Source: a virus
IMG/VR virus record: IMGVR_UViG_3300007640_008134
Coordinates: 1-64,000 of that record
Reading direction: 5' to 3' (one strand)
Length of the DNA: 64,000 nt
Part shown: one piece after another, positions 44,217 to 53,880 of the stretch
Position numbering within the stretch: the first letter of the stretch is position 1
Layout: every line of letters begins with the position of its first letter
Notes under the pieces: model-generated
Database searches by the model: none
What the model was told of the DNA's origin: nothing
The model's input: the letters and a program-made list of their open reading frames with translations, nothing else
Position numbers and translations under genes: made by a program

Positions 44217-46243
44217 TGGCATATTCAGTACCATTTACAGATGAGGCCAATAAAGGTAATATTACCGTAGAGGATAAATCACCAAATAACGAAACAAGTT
44301 TAACACTTGTAGGAAGACTTTTAAATGATTACGGATTAATTCTAAACAGCAATTTTTTACATTTACTTGAAAACTTTGCAAATGTTAATCCTCCTAGTAA
44401 TCCTGTAGAAGGACAACTTTGGTATGATACAACAGATGGCGTTGATCAGCTGAAAATATATGATGGTACAAGTTGGGTGGCTGCTGGCGGCCTTAAAAAA
44501 GGACAATCAGAGCCCGATGCTGGAAATAGTGTTACAGGAGATTTATGGGTAGATACAACCAATAGTCAATTATATTTGTATAGTGGCAGCGGTTGGCTAC
44601 TTGTTGGTCCTACATATTCAGACGGTAATAAAGCCGGCGCACTTCCTGAAACAATTACTGGAACTGATGACGTTGCTTATACGGTAGTAATTAATTATAT
44701 TAACAATATTCCTGTTACAATTATCAGTAACGAAGAATTTAGTCCAAAATCTCCAATTGCTGGTTATAGCTCAACGGTTCCAATTAGAGTTGGAATAAAT
44801 CCTAGTAAATCTTTATCAAATATAAAATTTAATGGTTTGGCAAAAACAGCAGAAAATTTGTTAATTAGTGGTGCAGAAATAGCATCTTCAGAATTTGCAC
44901 AAGTAAATCTAACAAACCAATTTACAAAAAAACAACAAATTAGAAATAACGGCGGTATTGAAATTGGTACAGCAAAAACATTAAGTTTAATTGCCGAAGG
45001 TACTACAGGTGTTATACAACAAAGTATTTCGGGCGCTAATATTGATATTCGTGTAAACAATGCAGGAAGTACAATATCTCCTATTAGGATTAAGAGTGAT
45101 GGTAATATTGGAATTAACAATTTAAATCCAACAGAGAGTTTAGATGTAACAGGTAATATTCAAACTGATAGTAATGTAATTGTAGGTGGTACAACTGAAA
45201 GCACCAGTGCAACAACAGGTAGTTTAAGAGTTGCAGGCGGCGCAGGTATTACAAAAAATTTAAATGTTGGTGGTAGTGCAACCGTTGATGGTAGTGTTAC
45301 TGCTGGAAATCTTTTACCTGATACAGCAAATGTAAGATCAATTGGTAGTACGGTTGCGCCTTATGATAGCTTGTATGCTAATCGTATCACAGGCAACTTA
45401 ACTGGTGATGTAACAGGTAACGTAAGTGGTGCAGCAGGTAGAGCAGCAAAACTTAATAGTGCAACGACATTTAATATGACAGGAGATGTGTCAGGTACAA
45501 GTTTTACATTTGATGGTCAAGTTGGCGGCACATCTAAGACATTTACAACTACTATTGATCCTAGCTTTGTAACTGGCAAACCAGCAGCAGCAAGTATTAA
45601 TAGTGCTACAGATGAAATATTAATAAATCAAGGTGGTACATTAGTAAAAGCAACACCTAATCAATTAATTAGTACGGTAGCAACCAATCCTGTTGGAACG
45701 GTTGTTATGTATGGCGGTGCTTCATTACCAACCGGTTGGTTATGGTGTGACGGACAGCCTGCACCTATAAACACTTATGGGTTATTACAAAATGCACTTG
45801 GTTACGATGCGACCGATACCAACACTTACTATTTTGGTGATCCTGCAGATTTTGGCTTCGACAGAAACCTTTATTTTTGTGTACCTGATCTTAGAGGACG
45901 TTTTCCACTTGGTAGAGGAAGACCAGGCGGCGCAAATCGTATGGAAGTTGGAAGTGTTGAAACAATGGGTGCAGTTGCTGGTGCAGACAGACGTGCTATT
46001 ACGGTAGATAACTTGCCAGATCACCAACATGATTTAGTAGATTCAGCAGGTAATCCATATTATGCTACAACTACTGCTACACATAGTGCAACTGGAACGG
46101 TTGCAAATGATGGTGACACATCAGGTACAGGTACAAGAATCGAAAGCACAGGTGGAATAAGAGATTACGCAGGACCTACAGACCTACTTGTTGCTAACCC
46201 ATACTTAGCAATTAACTTTATTATCTGGACCGGAGTATCATAA
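44216..46243 (+). CDS. tail fibre with phage tail collar domain
   Basis: The 675-residue protein starts with a module (LLNDYGLILNSNFLHLLENF, then PVEGQLWYD) shared with the next two genes. The middle has fibre repeats including GNLTGDVTGNVSG. Residues about 490-570 form a tail collar domain: MYGGASLPTGWLWCDGQ and FCVPDLRGRFPLGRG, as in T4 gp12 and other receptor-binding tips. The C-terminus has a metal-binding-like DHQHD segment. It is probably a short tail fibre that contacts the host surface. Both ends overlap neighbours as TAATG. Confidence 0.8.
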   Translation: MAYSVPFTDEANKGNITVEDKSPNNETSLTLVGRLLNDYGLILNSNFLHLLENFANVNPPSNPVEGQLWYDTTDGVDQLKIYDGTSWVAAGGLKKGQSEPDAGNSVTGDLWVDTTNSQLYLYSGSGWLLVGPTYSDGNKAGALPETITGTDDVAYTVVINYINNIPVTIISNEEFSPKSPIAGYSSTVPIRVGINPSKSLSNIKFNGLAKTAENLLISGAEIASSEFAQVNLTNQFTKKQQIRNNGGIEIGTAKTLSLIAEGTTGVIQQSISGANIDIRVNNAGSTISPIRIKSDGNIGINNLNPTESLDVTGNIQTDSNVIVGGTTESTSATTGSLRVAGGAGITKNLNVGGSATVDGSVTAGNLLPDTANVRSIGSTVAPYDSLYANRITGNLTGDVTGNVSGAAGRAAKLNSATTFNMTGDVSGTSFTFDGQVGGTSKTFTTTIDPSFVTGKPAAASINSATDEILINQGGTLVKATPNQLISTVATNPVGTVVMYGGASLPTGWLWCDGQPAPINTYGLLQNALGYDATDTNTYYFGDPADFGFDRNLYFCVPDLRGRFPLGRGRPGGANRMEVGSVETMGAVAGADRRAITVDNLPDHQHDLVDSAGNPYYATTTATHSATGTVANDGDTSGTGTRIESTGGIRDYAGPTDLLVANPYLAINFIIWTGVS

Positions 46244-48219
46244 TGGCATATAAGTTAAACAAAACAGACGGCTCTATACTGGTTGAATTAGTTGATGGTG
46301 TTTTAGATACAACAACACTTAATATTAATTTAATTGGTAAAAACTATCAAGGTTTTGGTGAAAGTATTAATGAAAACTTTATTAAAATTTTAGAAAACTT
46401 TAGTAATAGTGCTGCTCCAAATGCACCTATAAAAGGACAACTATGGTATGATAGCGGAGCAGGCAGGCTTAAAGTTTATGATGGATCTACATTTAGAAGT
46501 ACAGATAGTACAATTTTTTCAAGCTCACAACCAGAGGGATTAATACAAGGTGATATTTGGATCGATGGTTCAAATGATCAACTTAAATTTTGGAATGGAA
46601 CAGAAGCAGTTTTAGTTGGACCAATTTATAGTAAAACTCAGCAAAAAACAGGCGATGTTGTTGAAACAATAAAAGATACAGCCGGACAAACAAAAGTTGT
46701 AATTAAAAAATATATAAACGGTGCATTACTAGGAATATATGCAAAAGAAGCATTTACGCCATTTCCTGCAATTGTAGGTTTTGATAGTCTTGTACAAGGA
46801 TTTAATGTTAATGGAGCATTTCCTAATTATACTATTACTGGTAAAGCATTATATGCAGATCAACTAAATGATGGCGCTGGCGGTTATGTTGATGTTGATG
46901 CACTTATGAGAACAACACAAGATGATGTTACTACAGGTAGAATTACAATTGCAAATGATGGCGGATTAATTGTAGGTAATGATAGTGATATAACTTTACG
47001 TGTTGAAGGACAAACAACGGTTTGGCAAAATAATATTAGTAATGCTGATCATAAAATTAGCATGAAAGAAAATTACACAAACGGTGCAGGAAACCAGTAC
47101 ACATTAATGTACTTTGATGCATGGAATGAAAACAGAATAGAACGTGTAAATCCAACAGATCCTCAAGTAGAAGTTGTTGCAGGTCCAGCAGTTGGTATTT
47201 TAACAGATACACCCGCTTATGCATTAGATGTAAACGGTAGCGTAAGAATTACTAAAGATCTTATGGTCGAAGGTGATAGTATTGCACTTGATGTGTTTAA
47301 CTTACGTATTGAAGATAAACAAATTGAACTAGCAATTACTGATGATAGTACTTTACCTACAGATGCAGAAGTTAACGAATCAGGTATTGTTGTAAGAGTT
47401 ACAGGTGATGACAAAGAACTACTATGGTATCAAGCAACTGATTCGTGGACTAGTTCTACTAACTTTAATTTAAAAAGAGATGTTTTTTCATACAAAATTG
47501 AGGGTGTTGATGTTTTAACAAAAGATACTCTTGGAGCAAATGTTGTTAATAGTAGTTTAAGAACTATTGGCCAGTTGAATAGTTTAGTTGTTGGAGATCA
47601 AAATCAAAGTGACACAATGACTTTAACAGAAGACAGGATTTCTACAACTAATAATTTAGAACTTCAATCTGTTGGTAGCATTAATTTAATTAACAGACAA
47701 AAAATTACAAATGTTGAAAAACCATATAGTGCAAGAGAAGTTGCAATTAATCCACTTTTAACTGAAGGCGACGATTATGATGTAGCACCTAAAAAATATG
47801 TAGACGACGAAATATTAGCGTCACCACTGGTTACAGGTTTGGATGTTACTGGCCTAGGAACAACATATGCTACTGGTACATATGCCGGCGGCGGCGACCA
47901 GACATTGCTTGCAAATGTTGCAACTATCTTAAATGAAATTGCACCTGCTGCTGACAGACCGTCTGGTACACAAGCAAGTATTCATGCTTATAGATATCAA
48001 GCTGTAACACAAACTATTGACACTAACACTGGTGTTTCTAAAACACTTACTGCTGTTGATAGTGCTGGTGTACAAAACGTTAATGTTGTTAGTGATTTTA
48101 CAATTGGTGATACAACTGCAAACATTGATTTTACTATTACAAGATTGACAATCACGATGCAAGTTTCAGCAGGTTTGTGGACTGCATCATCTGGGGAGAT
48201 CGCTGCATCTGCGGTATAA
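46243..48219 (+). CDS. tail fibre paralog without collar domain
   Basis: The N-terminal 90 residues (LIGKNYQGFGESINENFIKI, APIKGQLWYDSG) are clearly paralogous to the flanking fibres. The middle contains VNGSVRITKDLMVEGD and FNLRIEDKQIELAITDD, typical of T4-like long fibre proteins. The C-terminal 100 residues are a beta-rich, Thr/Asn-rich domain without the collar. A role in the same fibre network or as an alternative receptor-binding protein is likely. It starts within a TAATG overlap. Confidence 0.75.
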   Translation: MAYKLNKTDGSILVELVDGVLDTTTLNINLIGKNYQGFGESINENFIKILENFSNSAAPNAPIKGQLWYDSGAGRLKVYDGSTFRSTDSTIFSSSQPEGLIQGDIWIDGSNDQLKFWNGTEAVLVGPIYSKTQQKTGDVVETIKDTAGQTKVVIKKYINGALLGIYAKEAFTPFPAIVGFDSLVQGFNVNGAFPNYTITGKALYADQLNDGAGGYVDVDALMRTTQDDVTTGRITIANDGGLIVGNDSDITLRVEGQTTVWQNNISNADHKISMKENYTNGAGNQYTLMYFDAWNENRIERVNPTDPQVEVVAGPAVGILTDTPAYALDVNGSVRITKDLMVEGDSIALDVFNLRIEDKQIELAITDDSTLPTDAEVNESGIVVRVTGDDKELLWYQATDSWTSSTNFNLKRDVFSYKIEGVDVLTKDTLGANVVNSSLRTIGQLNSLVVGDQNQSDTMTLTEDRISTTNNLELQSVGSINLINRQKITNVEKPYSAREVAINPLLTEGDDYDVAPKKYVDDEILASPLVTGLDVTGLGTTYATGTYAGGGDQTLLANVATILNEIAPAADRPSGTQASIHAYRYQAVTQTIDTNTGVSKTLTAVDSAGVQNVNVVSDFTIGDTTANIDFTITRLTITMQVSAGLWTASSGEIAASAV

Positions 48220-48221
48220 CG

Positions 48222-48229
48222 ATAAATAC
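48222..48229 (+). promoter_or_regulatory. late-promoter-like box
   Basis: ATAAATAC, three bases after the previous stop, precedes AAGGACGAGGAG and the ATG at 48250. Confidence 0.6.
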
Positions 48230-48249
48230 AATAAGGACGAGGAGCAAAA

Positions 48250-49776
48250 ATGGCTTATATTGTTAATTTATTTAACGGAACACAACTTACCGTAGTTGAA
48301 GACGGTACAATTGATCAAAGCACTGACCTAAAATTAGTTGGTAAAAACTATAGTGGGTATGGTGAAGCACAAAACGAAAACTTTGTGCATCTTTTAGAAA
48401 GTTTTGCAGGAACAACTGCACCTAGTAATAAAATTACAGGGCAAGTTTGGTATGATGCAGGAACTACTAAATTAAAGTTTTATACTGGTACAGCATGGAA
48501 AAATGCAGGCGGTGCAGAAGTTGCATCAAGTGAGCCAGCAGGATTAAATGAAGGTGATTTATGGTGGAGTACCGTAAACAACCAATTGTACGGAAAAACA
48601 GGGTCAGGAGAATTTGTGCTTGTAGGACCGCAATCAGCAGGTACAGGCACAACACAAATGTTAAGTGCTACCGTCCTAGATAACACTGACACTGAAAGAA
48701 ATATTATTATTGCTCTAATCAATGACGTTCCTTTATATATTACATCTAATGTTGAATTTACATTAAAATCAGAACAGCCAGAAGGTGTTCCAACATTAAC
48801 AGGATTTACTCTTGTTAAAAGAGGTGTTACACTAGTAAATAGTTCTAGCGGTCAAACACAAAACAACCTCGGCAACCCAGTTTCAGGTGATACTAATGAA
48901 CCTATTATCTGGGGTACAGCAAATGATGCATTAAATTTAGGCGGAAGACCAGCAGCTGATTATAGACTTACATCAGAATCTGTTAACTTTAACGATGCTG
49001 GATTTACGTTAGGTGATAGCAATGATTTAGAAGTTAAAATTGATACAGATGGTACAAGTCCAATTATTTGGAATAAAAATACAACAGCCGGTGATAAACT
49101 ATACTTAGGTGCAACTAGACCATCAGGAACAGCAACAAAAATTTTAGCAGTCCAAAATACTGATGCTTCTAATACAGGGTTATTCCCAGTTACTAATGAT
49201 TTATACAACATTGGTAGTACAACTAAAAAGTTTGCTCAAATTCATGCTACAGCATTTAAAGGTACTGCTGATGCAGCAAATGGTTTAGTTATTTCTGGTA
49301 TAACATATGCAGCTAGTATTGCAGTACCAGGAACTTCTGATAAAACATCTATTGTTTCGAGAGACAGCACAGGTGATATTACAGCAGTTGAATTTAATGG
49401 TACAGCTACAAAAGCTCGTTATGCAGACCTAGCTGAAAAGTATACTACAGGTGATACTGATTTAGAACCAGGAACAGCAGTAGCAGTTGGTGATGATGAT
49501 TGCTGTGAAGTTGTTCCAGCAAAAAGCAGTTCGATGTGTATTGGTGTTGTAAGCACTGATCCAGCATTTATGATGAACAGCGAAGCAGAAGGACAATACA
49601 TTGCACTTAAAGGTCGTGTACCAGTACGTGTAAAAGGACCTGTTAAAAAAGGTCAAGCCGTTTATGCATGGGAAGAGGGCGTATGCACAACTACAGCAAC
49701 CACAGGACTAGTAGGAGTGGCGCTTGAATCAAATGATAGCAATGATGAAAAACTAGTAGAGTGTGTGCTTAAATGA
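48250..49776 (+). CDS. tail fibre paralog with conserved C-terminal head domain
   Basis: Residues 1-90 repeat the module of the two preceding genes (LVGKNYSGYGEAQNENFVHL, KITGQVWYDAG). The last 130 residues form a domain widespread in marine phage fibres: ARYADLAEKYTTGDTDLEPG, VVSTDPAFMMNSEA and GRVPVRVKGPVKKG. That domain resembles fibre-tip or intramolecular chaperone regions such as peptidase G2-like ends; self-cleavage is a possibility that I cannot confirm. The central part is short fibre shaft. It has its own late box and a strong ribosome site. Confidence 0.75.
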   Translation: MAYIVNLFNGTQLTVVEDGTIDQSTDLKLVGKNYSGYGEAQNENFVHLLESFAGTTAPSNKITGQVWYDAGTTKLKFYTGTAWKNAGGAEVASSEPAGLNEGDLWWSTVNNQLYGKTGSGEFVLVGPQSAGTGTTQMLSATVLDNTDTERNIIIALINDVPLYITSNVEFTLKSEQPEGVPTLTGFTLVKRGVTLVNSSSGQTQNNLGNPVSGDTNEPIIWGTANDALNLGGRPAADYRLTSESVNFNDAGFTLGDSNDLEVKIDTDGTSPIIWNKNTTAGDKLYLGATRPSGTATKILAVQNTDASNTGLFPVTNDLYNIGSTTKKFAQIHATAFKGTADAANGLVISGITYAASIAVPGTSDKTSIVSRDSTGDITAVEFNGTATKARYADLAEKYTTGDTDLEPGTAVAVGDDDCCEVVPAKSSSMCIGVVSTDPAFMMNSEAEGQYIALKGRVPVRVKGPVKKGQAVYAWEEGVCTTTATTGLVGVALESNDSNDEKLVECVLK

Positions 49777-49779
49777 TAA

Positions 49780-49787
49780 GTAAATAA
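49780..49787 (+). promoter_or_regulatory. late-promoter-like box
   Basis: GTAAATAA lies 12 nt before the ATG at 49800 with AAGGA between them. The last base departs from the preferred C/T. Confidence 0.35.
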
Positions 49788-49799
49788 AAGGATAGTTTT

Positions 49800-50714
49800 A
49801 TGGTTAACCAAATCATTTCAGCAGCAAGGTACAATCAGTTACAAGGAAAAATAGCAGCATTATTAGGTACAGGAGCAGGTGACAAAGGATACAATAACGT
49901 TGTGTCTAGTAGTTCTGTTCCTATTGGAGAAACGGTACAAGCATCACATATGAATGCATTGTATACAGATTTTCAAAAAGTTTATTTTCATCAAAACGCT
50001 CCTGATCTTGCCACAACAATTACACAAGTAACTACAACAGCAGAAATTACAGAAGCATTACATGCAGCATACGAATTACTGATTACCGATCTTGAAACAA
50101 ATAGATTTGTTGCTGACCCAGATGCCATGTTACAAACTAATGCCGGCATAAACAGCACTCGCACAAATAATTGGGGTGGTACAGCATTACCACAAAGTAT
50201 ATATCATCGTTTTAGCGCAGGGTTTACATCTCCAAATGCACGTAGAGGATTTTTTAATGCAGGCGGATTGATACAATTTAATGCAACTTTTGCAAGAGAT
50301 GTTTCGAATACAGATCCTGTTATTGTTTTGAAAAACCAAAACTGGGAAACAATTCTTACAAACATGCAAAGAATTGATTTTGGCAGAACAGAAACAACTA
50401 ATACTAATCCAGGAAGTGGTACCGGTTCTGCAATTGGTAATGAAGACTTGACAACAAGTTATCAAGTTGTATTCACAAAACAGGGTACGGCTGATTATAC
50501 AGAAAATGAATATATCATTAGAGCAAAAGCGCCTAATGATTCTACAATTGATTTTGAGATTGAATTTAGTGACGCTGATGTAGGAACAGGCGGCGGCGAC
50601 GAATACGTAGATGGAGAACTAGTAAGTGAAGTTCTACATTATAGACCATATGATGCAGACGGATTATATGTAAATAACCCTGCTCCTAACTTCCAAAAAA
50701 CTCAAGATTTATAA
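49800..50714 (+). CDS. structural protein, paralog of the next gene
   Basis: The 304-residue protein starts with a helical stretch (IISAARYNQLQGKIAALLG) and then a predicted beta-sandwich with RRGFFNAGGLIQFNATF and a YIIRAKAPNDSTIDFEIEF strand pair. It shares the STRT-x-x-WGG and AGG-I-F motifs and overall order with the following gene, so they arose by duplication. Both follow the fibre genes and are probably fibre or virion-surface proteins. No named family was recognised. Confidence 0.65.
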   Translation: MVNQIISAARYNQLQGKIAALLGTGAGDKGYNNVVSSSSVPIGETVQASHMNALYTDFQKVYFHQNAPDLATTITQVTTTAEITEALHAAYELLITDLETNRFVADPDAMLQTNAGINSTRTNNWGGTALPQSIYHRFSAGFTSPNARRGFFNAGGLIQFNATFARDVSNTDPVIVLKNQNWETILTNMQRIDFGRTETTNTNPGSGTGSAIGNEDLTTSYQVVFTKQGTADYTENEYIIRAKAPNDSTIDFEIEFSDADVGTGGGDEYVDGELVSEVLHYRPYDADGLYVNNPAPNFQKTQDL

Positions 50715-50718
50715 AGGC

Positions 50719-50747
50719 TTGACAAATGGAAAACTATATATTATAGT
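50719..50747 (+). promoter_or_regulatory. sigma70-type promoter
   Basis: TTGACA, 17 bases, TATAGT lie between the two paralogs. The downstream gene has GGGAG six bases before its ATG. Confidence 0.7.
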
Positions 50748-50767
50748 AGATTAAAAGGGAGTATTTT

Positions 50768-51811
50768 ATGCCACTAATAGCTGCTAGTGAATACAATAAT
50801 GTTAGACAATCAATTGCTCAAAGAGTAGGCAATTTTGGTGTATGGGCCGATCATAGTATTGCAACAAGTACCACATCTAGTGGTTATGGAAGAAATTTTA
50901 CAAGTGGACTAGTTGTTGGTGGTAACACCCCTGGTGTAAGTGATACCGTAACTGAACAACAATACTTTGATTTATGGAAAGATTTACAAGCAGCTCATGT
51001 ACATATTTTTGGAAGTGTAAACGCTACTATTGATCCAACAGCATTTGAACAAGGCGTAGATCCTGTTGATATTCAAGAAATAACAGATTTTAACACTATT
51101 GGTACTGCTATTTTAGGATTTAATCATGCTACTACTGATTTTAGTTCAACAAGTTTTACAACAGCAGGCTTATTAACAACAGGCGCCGCAAGTACATCTT
51201 CTACTAGAAGCACCAGTTGGGGAGGTGCAAGTGATGCAGTTAAAATTATTCGACATGAAGTTTCTGTAAACTTTTCTAGTCACAATGCTCTTTTGTATTT
51301 TCTTGCAGCAGGCGGAGAAATTAGATTTGACGCAAGTGCAACAGGTGGTACTACTGGTACAGCTGGTACAAAAGATTATAACTGGGCACAAATGTATACA
51401 GACATGGGCACAATTAGATTTGGTAGAATAGCAAATACAACATGGAGAAGTGAATCAGTTGGCGGCACTGGAACCGGATTTAGCGGTGCTAATATAGCAG
51501 ATGCAAAAGCCAGTAAAACTTTGATATTTGAAAAACAAGGCGGCGGTTCTATCTATAACGACAACTATACAAGAATTTATGCATGGACAAATGGTGCATT
51601 TAGTAGCACTACACAATTAAATTTTGAAATAGAATTTGATGACGGAGATACAGGTACATCAGGCATTGATCCAATCGACGAATCAGTAACAGCATCAATT
51701 ACAAGCAATTTATATACATACACACCTGATAGTGATTTTAGTTACAATAGCATAACATATGATGCTATTACTCAATCACCACCTACAGGCACCGTTGTAA
51801 GTAATTTATAA
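50768..51811 (+). CDS. structural protein, paralog of the preceding gene
   Basis: The 347 residues share with the upstream gene the N-terminal SEYNNVRQSIAQRVG helix, the STRSTSWGG motif, LLYFLAAGGEIRFDAS and the LNFEIEFDDGDTG strand pair. Ser/Thr/Gly-rich composition fits an extracellular or virion-surface beta protein. Unlike the upstream copy it has a host-type promoter of its own, suggesting expression timing different from the late fibres. Confidence 0.65.
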   Translation: MPLIAASEYNNVRQSIAQRVGNFGVWADHSIATSTTSSGYGRNFTSGLVVGGNTPGVSDTVTEQQYFDLWKDLQAAHVHIFGSVNATIDPTAFEQGVDPVDIQEITDFNTIGTAILGFNHATTDFSSTSFTTAGLLTTGAASTSSTRSTSWGGASDAVKIIRHEVSVNFSSHNALLYFLAAGGEIRFDASATGGTTGTAGTKDYNWAQMYTDMGTIRFGRIANTTWRSESVGGTGTGFSGANIADAKASKTLIFEKQGGGSIYNDNYTRIYAWTNGAFSSTTQLNFEIEFDDGDTGTSGIDPIDESVTASITSNLYTYTPDSDFSYNSITYDAITQSPPTGTVVSNL

Positions 51812-51812
51812 G

Positions 51813-51841
51813 TTGACAACAACATAAAAATTAGTTATAAT
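51813..51841 (+). promoter_or_regulatory. consensus sigma70 promoter of the accessory module
   Basis: TTGACA (51813-51818), 17 bases, TATAAT (51836-51841) match the consensus completely and begin one base after the previous stop codon. AGGAGG five bases before the ATG at 51864 is also optimal. It drives the overlapping gene series up to the radical SAM gene. Confidence 0.9.
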
Positions 51842-51863
51842 TTAACCATAGTAGGAGGATTCT

Positions 51864-52211
51864 ATGGACGAACGTCTCGAAAAAGCACTCGATATCAGTA
51901 ACTATATGGTTACATTAAACAATCAAAAAAGATTACTAAATGAAAAGTATAAAGAAAATTTAGTATATTACTACAATGGCGGACAATTTTCTATCACACA
52001 TGATTTGATTAGTTTTTGCCAAAGTTTAACAGCAATGAATGTTGATACCACTATTTTAGTAGATGACAACGATATTCCTATTGTTGTTGAAGATTTAGAA
52101 AAATTTAATACTGAAGTATATTCAAAATACTTTGAAGCATCAAATGAATACTTGTTTGGATATAACGAACTAAAAAATAATAGATCAGTAGAAAGTATTA
52201 TGAATCTATGA
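51864..52211 (+). CDS. small protein leading the glycosyltransferase operon
   Basis: The 115 residues comprise an N-terminal helix (LEKALDISNYMVTLNNQKRL), a short strand region with YYNGGQFSITHDL, then VDTTILVDDNDIPIVV and a C-terminal amphipathic helix. No catalytic motif is evident. It has the best promoter and ribosome site of the window and overlaps the next gene by ATGA, so it should be the most abundant product of the operon. Function unknown; an accessory to the following transferases is suggested by coupling only. Confidence 0.6.
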   Translation: MDERLEKALDISNYMVTLNNQKRLLNEKYKENLVYYYNGGQFSITHDLISFCQSLTAMNVDTTILVDDNDIPIVVEDLEKFNTEVYSKYFEASNEYLFGYNELKNNRSVESIMNL

Positions 52212-53047
52212 CAAAAGGTGTACTATTATTTGCAAGTAATAACCAGTCTATGAACTATGTTAAACAAGCAAATTTTCTTGCCAAACGAATAAAAAAATAT
52301 ATGGATTTACCAGTAACTTTAGTTACAGATGTAAAAGTAAAAGAAAAATATCCCGAATATGTAGAAAATTTTGATAACATTGTTTTTGCAATGCTAAAGC
52401 AAAACAGCTCTAGTCGTAGACATTATGACGGAGACTTACATAATCAAGTTTTACCATTTCATAATAAACACCGAGCATCTGCATATGATTTAACTCCATA
52501 TGATCAAACAATTATTATGGATACTGACTACATTATATCAAACGATATTTTGAATAATTGTTTTACACAACACAAAGATCTAATGTTGTATAAAGATGCA
52601 ACACATTTAGGTATTCATGATAAAACTCCAGAGTTTCAACACATCAGTGACACAAGTGTAGATTTTTATTGGGCAACGGTTTGCTTTTTTAGAAAAACCA
52701 AAGAAACAAAAATATTTTTTGATCTAGTTAAACACATAGAAGAAAATTACTGGCACTATAGAAATGTATATCAGTTTACTAGTAGTGTGTTTAGAAATGA
52801 TTTTGCATTTAGTATTGCAGCACATATTATGAACGGATATCAAGCAGGCAATTTTGTAGGAAAGTTACCAGGCAAAAAATATTATACAATTGGTAAAGAT
52901 GTTGCACTTGATATTAAAGATGACGAAATTAAAGTATTAGTTCAAAAAACAAATCGGTTTGGCGAGTACACAGGAGTGCGGATGAAAGGATCAAACGTGC
53001 ATATTATGAACAAATTTAGTTTGGAGAGAATCATTGACAACGAATAA
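52208..53047 (+). CDS. glycosyltransferase-like protein (GT-A fold)
   Basis: The 279-residue protein starts with a Rossmann-like strand-helix (KGVLLFASNNQSMNYVKQAN) and has YDQTIIMDTDYII near residues 98-110. DTD there is a typical DxD metal/nucleotide-sugar site, as in GT8-like transferases. A later HYRNVYQFTSSVFRNDFAFS region may form the acceptor side. It overlaps both neighbours, and the next gene is a paralog. Target sugars or proteins are unknown. Confidence 0.6.
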   Translation: MTKGVLLFASNNQSMNYVKQANFLAKRIKKYMDLPVTLVTDVKVKEKYPEYVENFDNIVFAMLKQNSSSRRHYDGDLHNQVLPFHNKHRASAYDLTPYDQTIIMDTDYIISNDILNNCFTQHKDLMLYKDATHLGIHDKTPEFQHISDTSVDFYWATVCFFRKTKETKIFFDLVKHIEENYWHYRNVYQFTSSVFRNDFAFSIAAHIMNGYQAGNFVGKLPGKKYYTIGKDVALDIKDDEIKVLVQKTNRFGEYTGVRMKGSNVHIMNKFSLERIIDNE

Positions 53048-53879
53048 CTTTACAATGTTGGCACAAAATTCTACAACAGATTATGTTCAACAAGCATGTC
53101 TTGCTGCTATGAGTATTAAAACTACAAATAGTAACGCAAGTATCTGTCTTATTACAAATGATCAAGTACCAAACAAATACAAAGATCTTTTTGATCACGT
53201 AGTTGAAATACCTTGGGGAGATCATGCTGCGGATGAAGATTGGAAAATCAGCAATAGATGGAAAATATATCATGCTATTCCTTATACTGAAACTATAGTA
53301 ATGGATACTGATATGCTTGTATTAGAAGATATGAGCGATTGGTTTGATTTTTTAAACAATTATGATTTATTTTTTACTAGTAATGTTTATACATACAGAG
53401 GAGATAAAGTAACAAGTAATTATTACAGACGTAGTTGGGATACATATAATTTGCCTAATTTGTATTGTGGATTACATTACTTTAAAAAGTCAGACTTAGC
53501 ACATGAGTTTTATACATGGTTAGAAATGATTAATAATAATTGGATGACATTTTATAAATCAGTAGCAAATGGTAAAAAAATACAAAGATGGTGCAGTATG
53601 GATTTGAATGCATCTATTGCTGCAAAAATTATGGATGTAGAAAATATTATTACCAACAGCAAAACACAATATCCTAGCTTTACACACATGAAACCTAAAG
53701 TGCAAAATTGGAACAAGAATTTTTCAGACAACTGGCAATCTCGTGTAGGTGTGTATTTAGATGAAAATTGTAAATTAACAATTGGTAACTATCGTCAAAG
53801 TGGTGTGTTTCATTATACTGAAGATGATTTTGTAACAGACGATATTATAAAAAAGTACGAAAAACTATTAGGAATCTAA
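53034..53879 (+). CDS. glycosyltransferase-like protein, paralog of the preceding gene
   Basis: The start is TTG at 53034: GGAGAG lies five bases upstream, and starting at the ATG seven codons later would lose the first strand that aligns with the upstream paralog. TETIVMDTDMLVLED near residues 85-100 provides the DxD site. A conserved SMDLNASIAAKIM helix and a QSRVGVYLDENCKL segment follow. The 14-nt overlap with the preceding gene indicates translational coupling. It is likely to modify virion or host glycans; the substrate is unknown. Confidence 0.6.
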   Translation: MTTNNFTMLAQNSTTDYVQQACLAAMSIKTTNSNASICLITNDQVPNKYKDLFDHVVEIPWGDHAADEDWKISNRWKIYHAIPYTETIVMDTDMLVLEDMSDWFDFLNNYDLFFTSNVYTYRGDKVTSNYYRRSWDTYNLPNLYCGLHYFKKSDLAHEFYTWLEMINNNWMTFYKSVANGKKIQRWCSMDLNASIAAKIMDVENIITNSKTQYPSFTHMKPKVQNWNKNFSDNWQSRVGVYLDENCKLTIGNYRQSGVFHYTEDDFVTDDIIKKYEKLLGI

Positions 53880-53880
53880 C

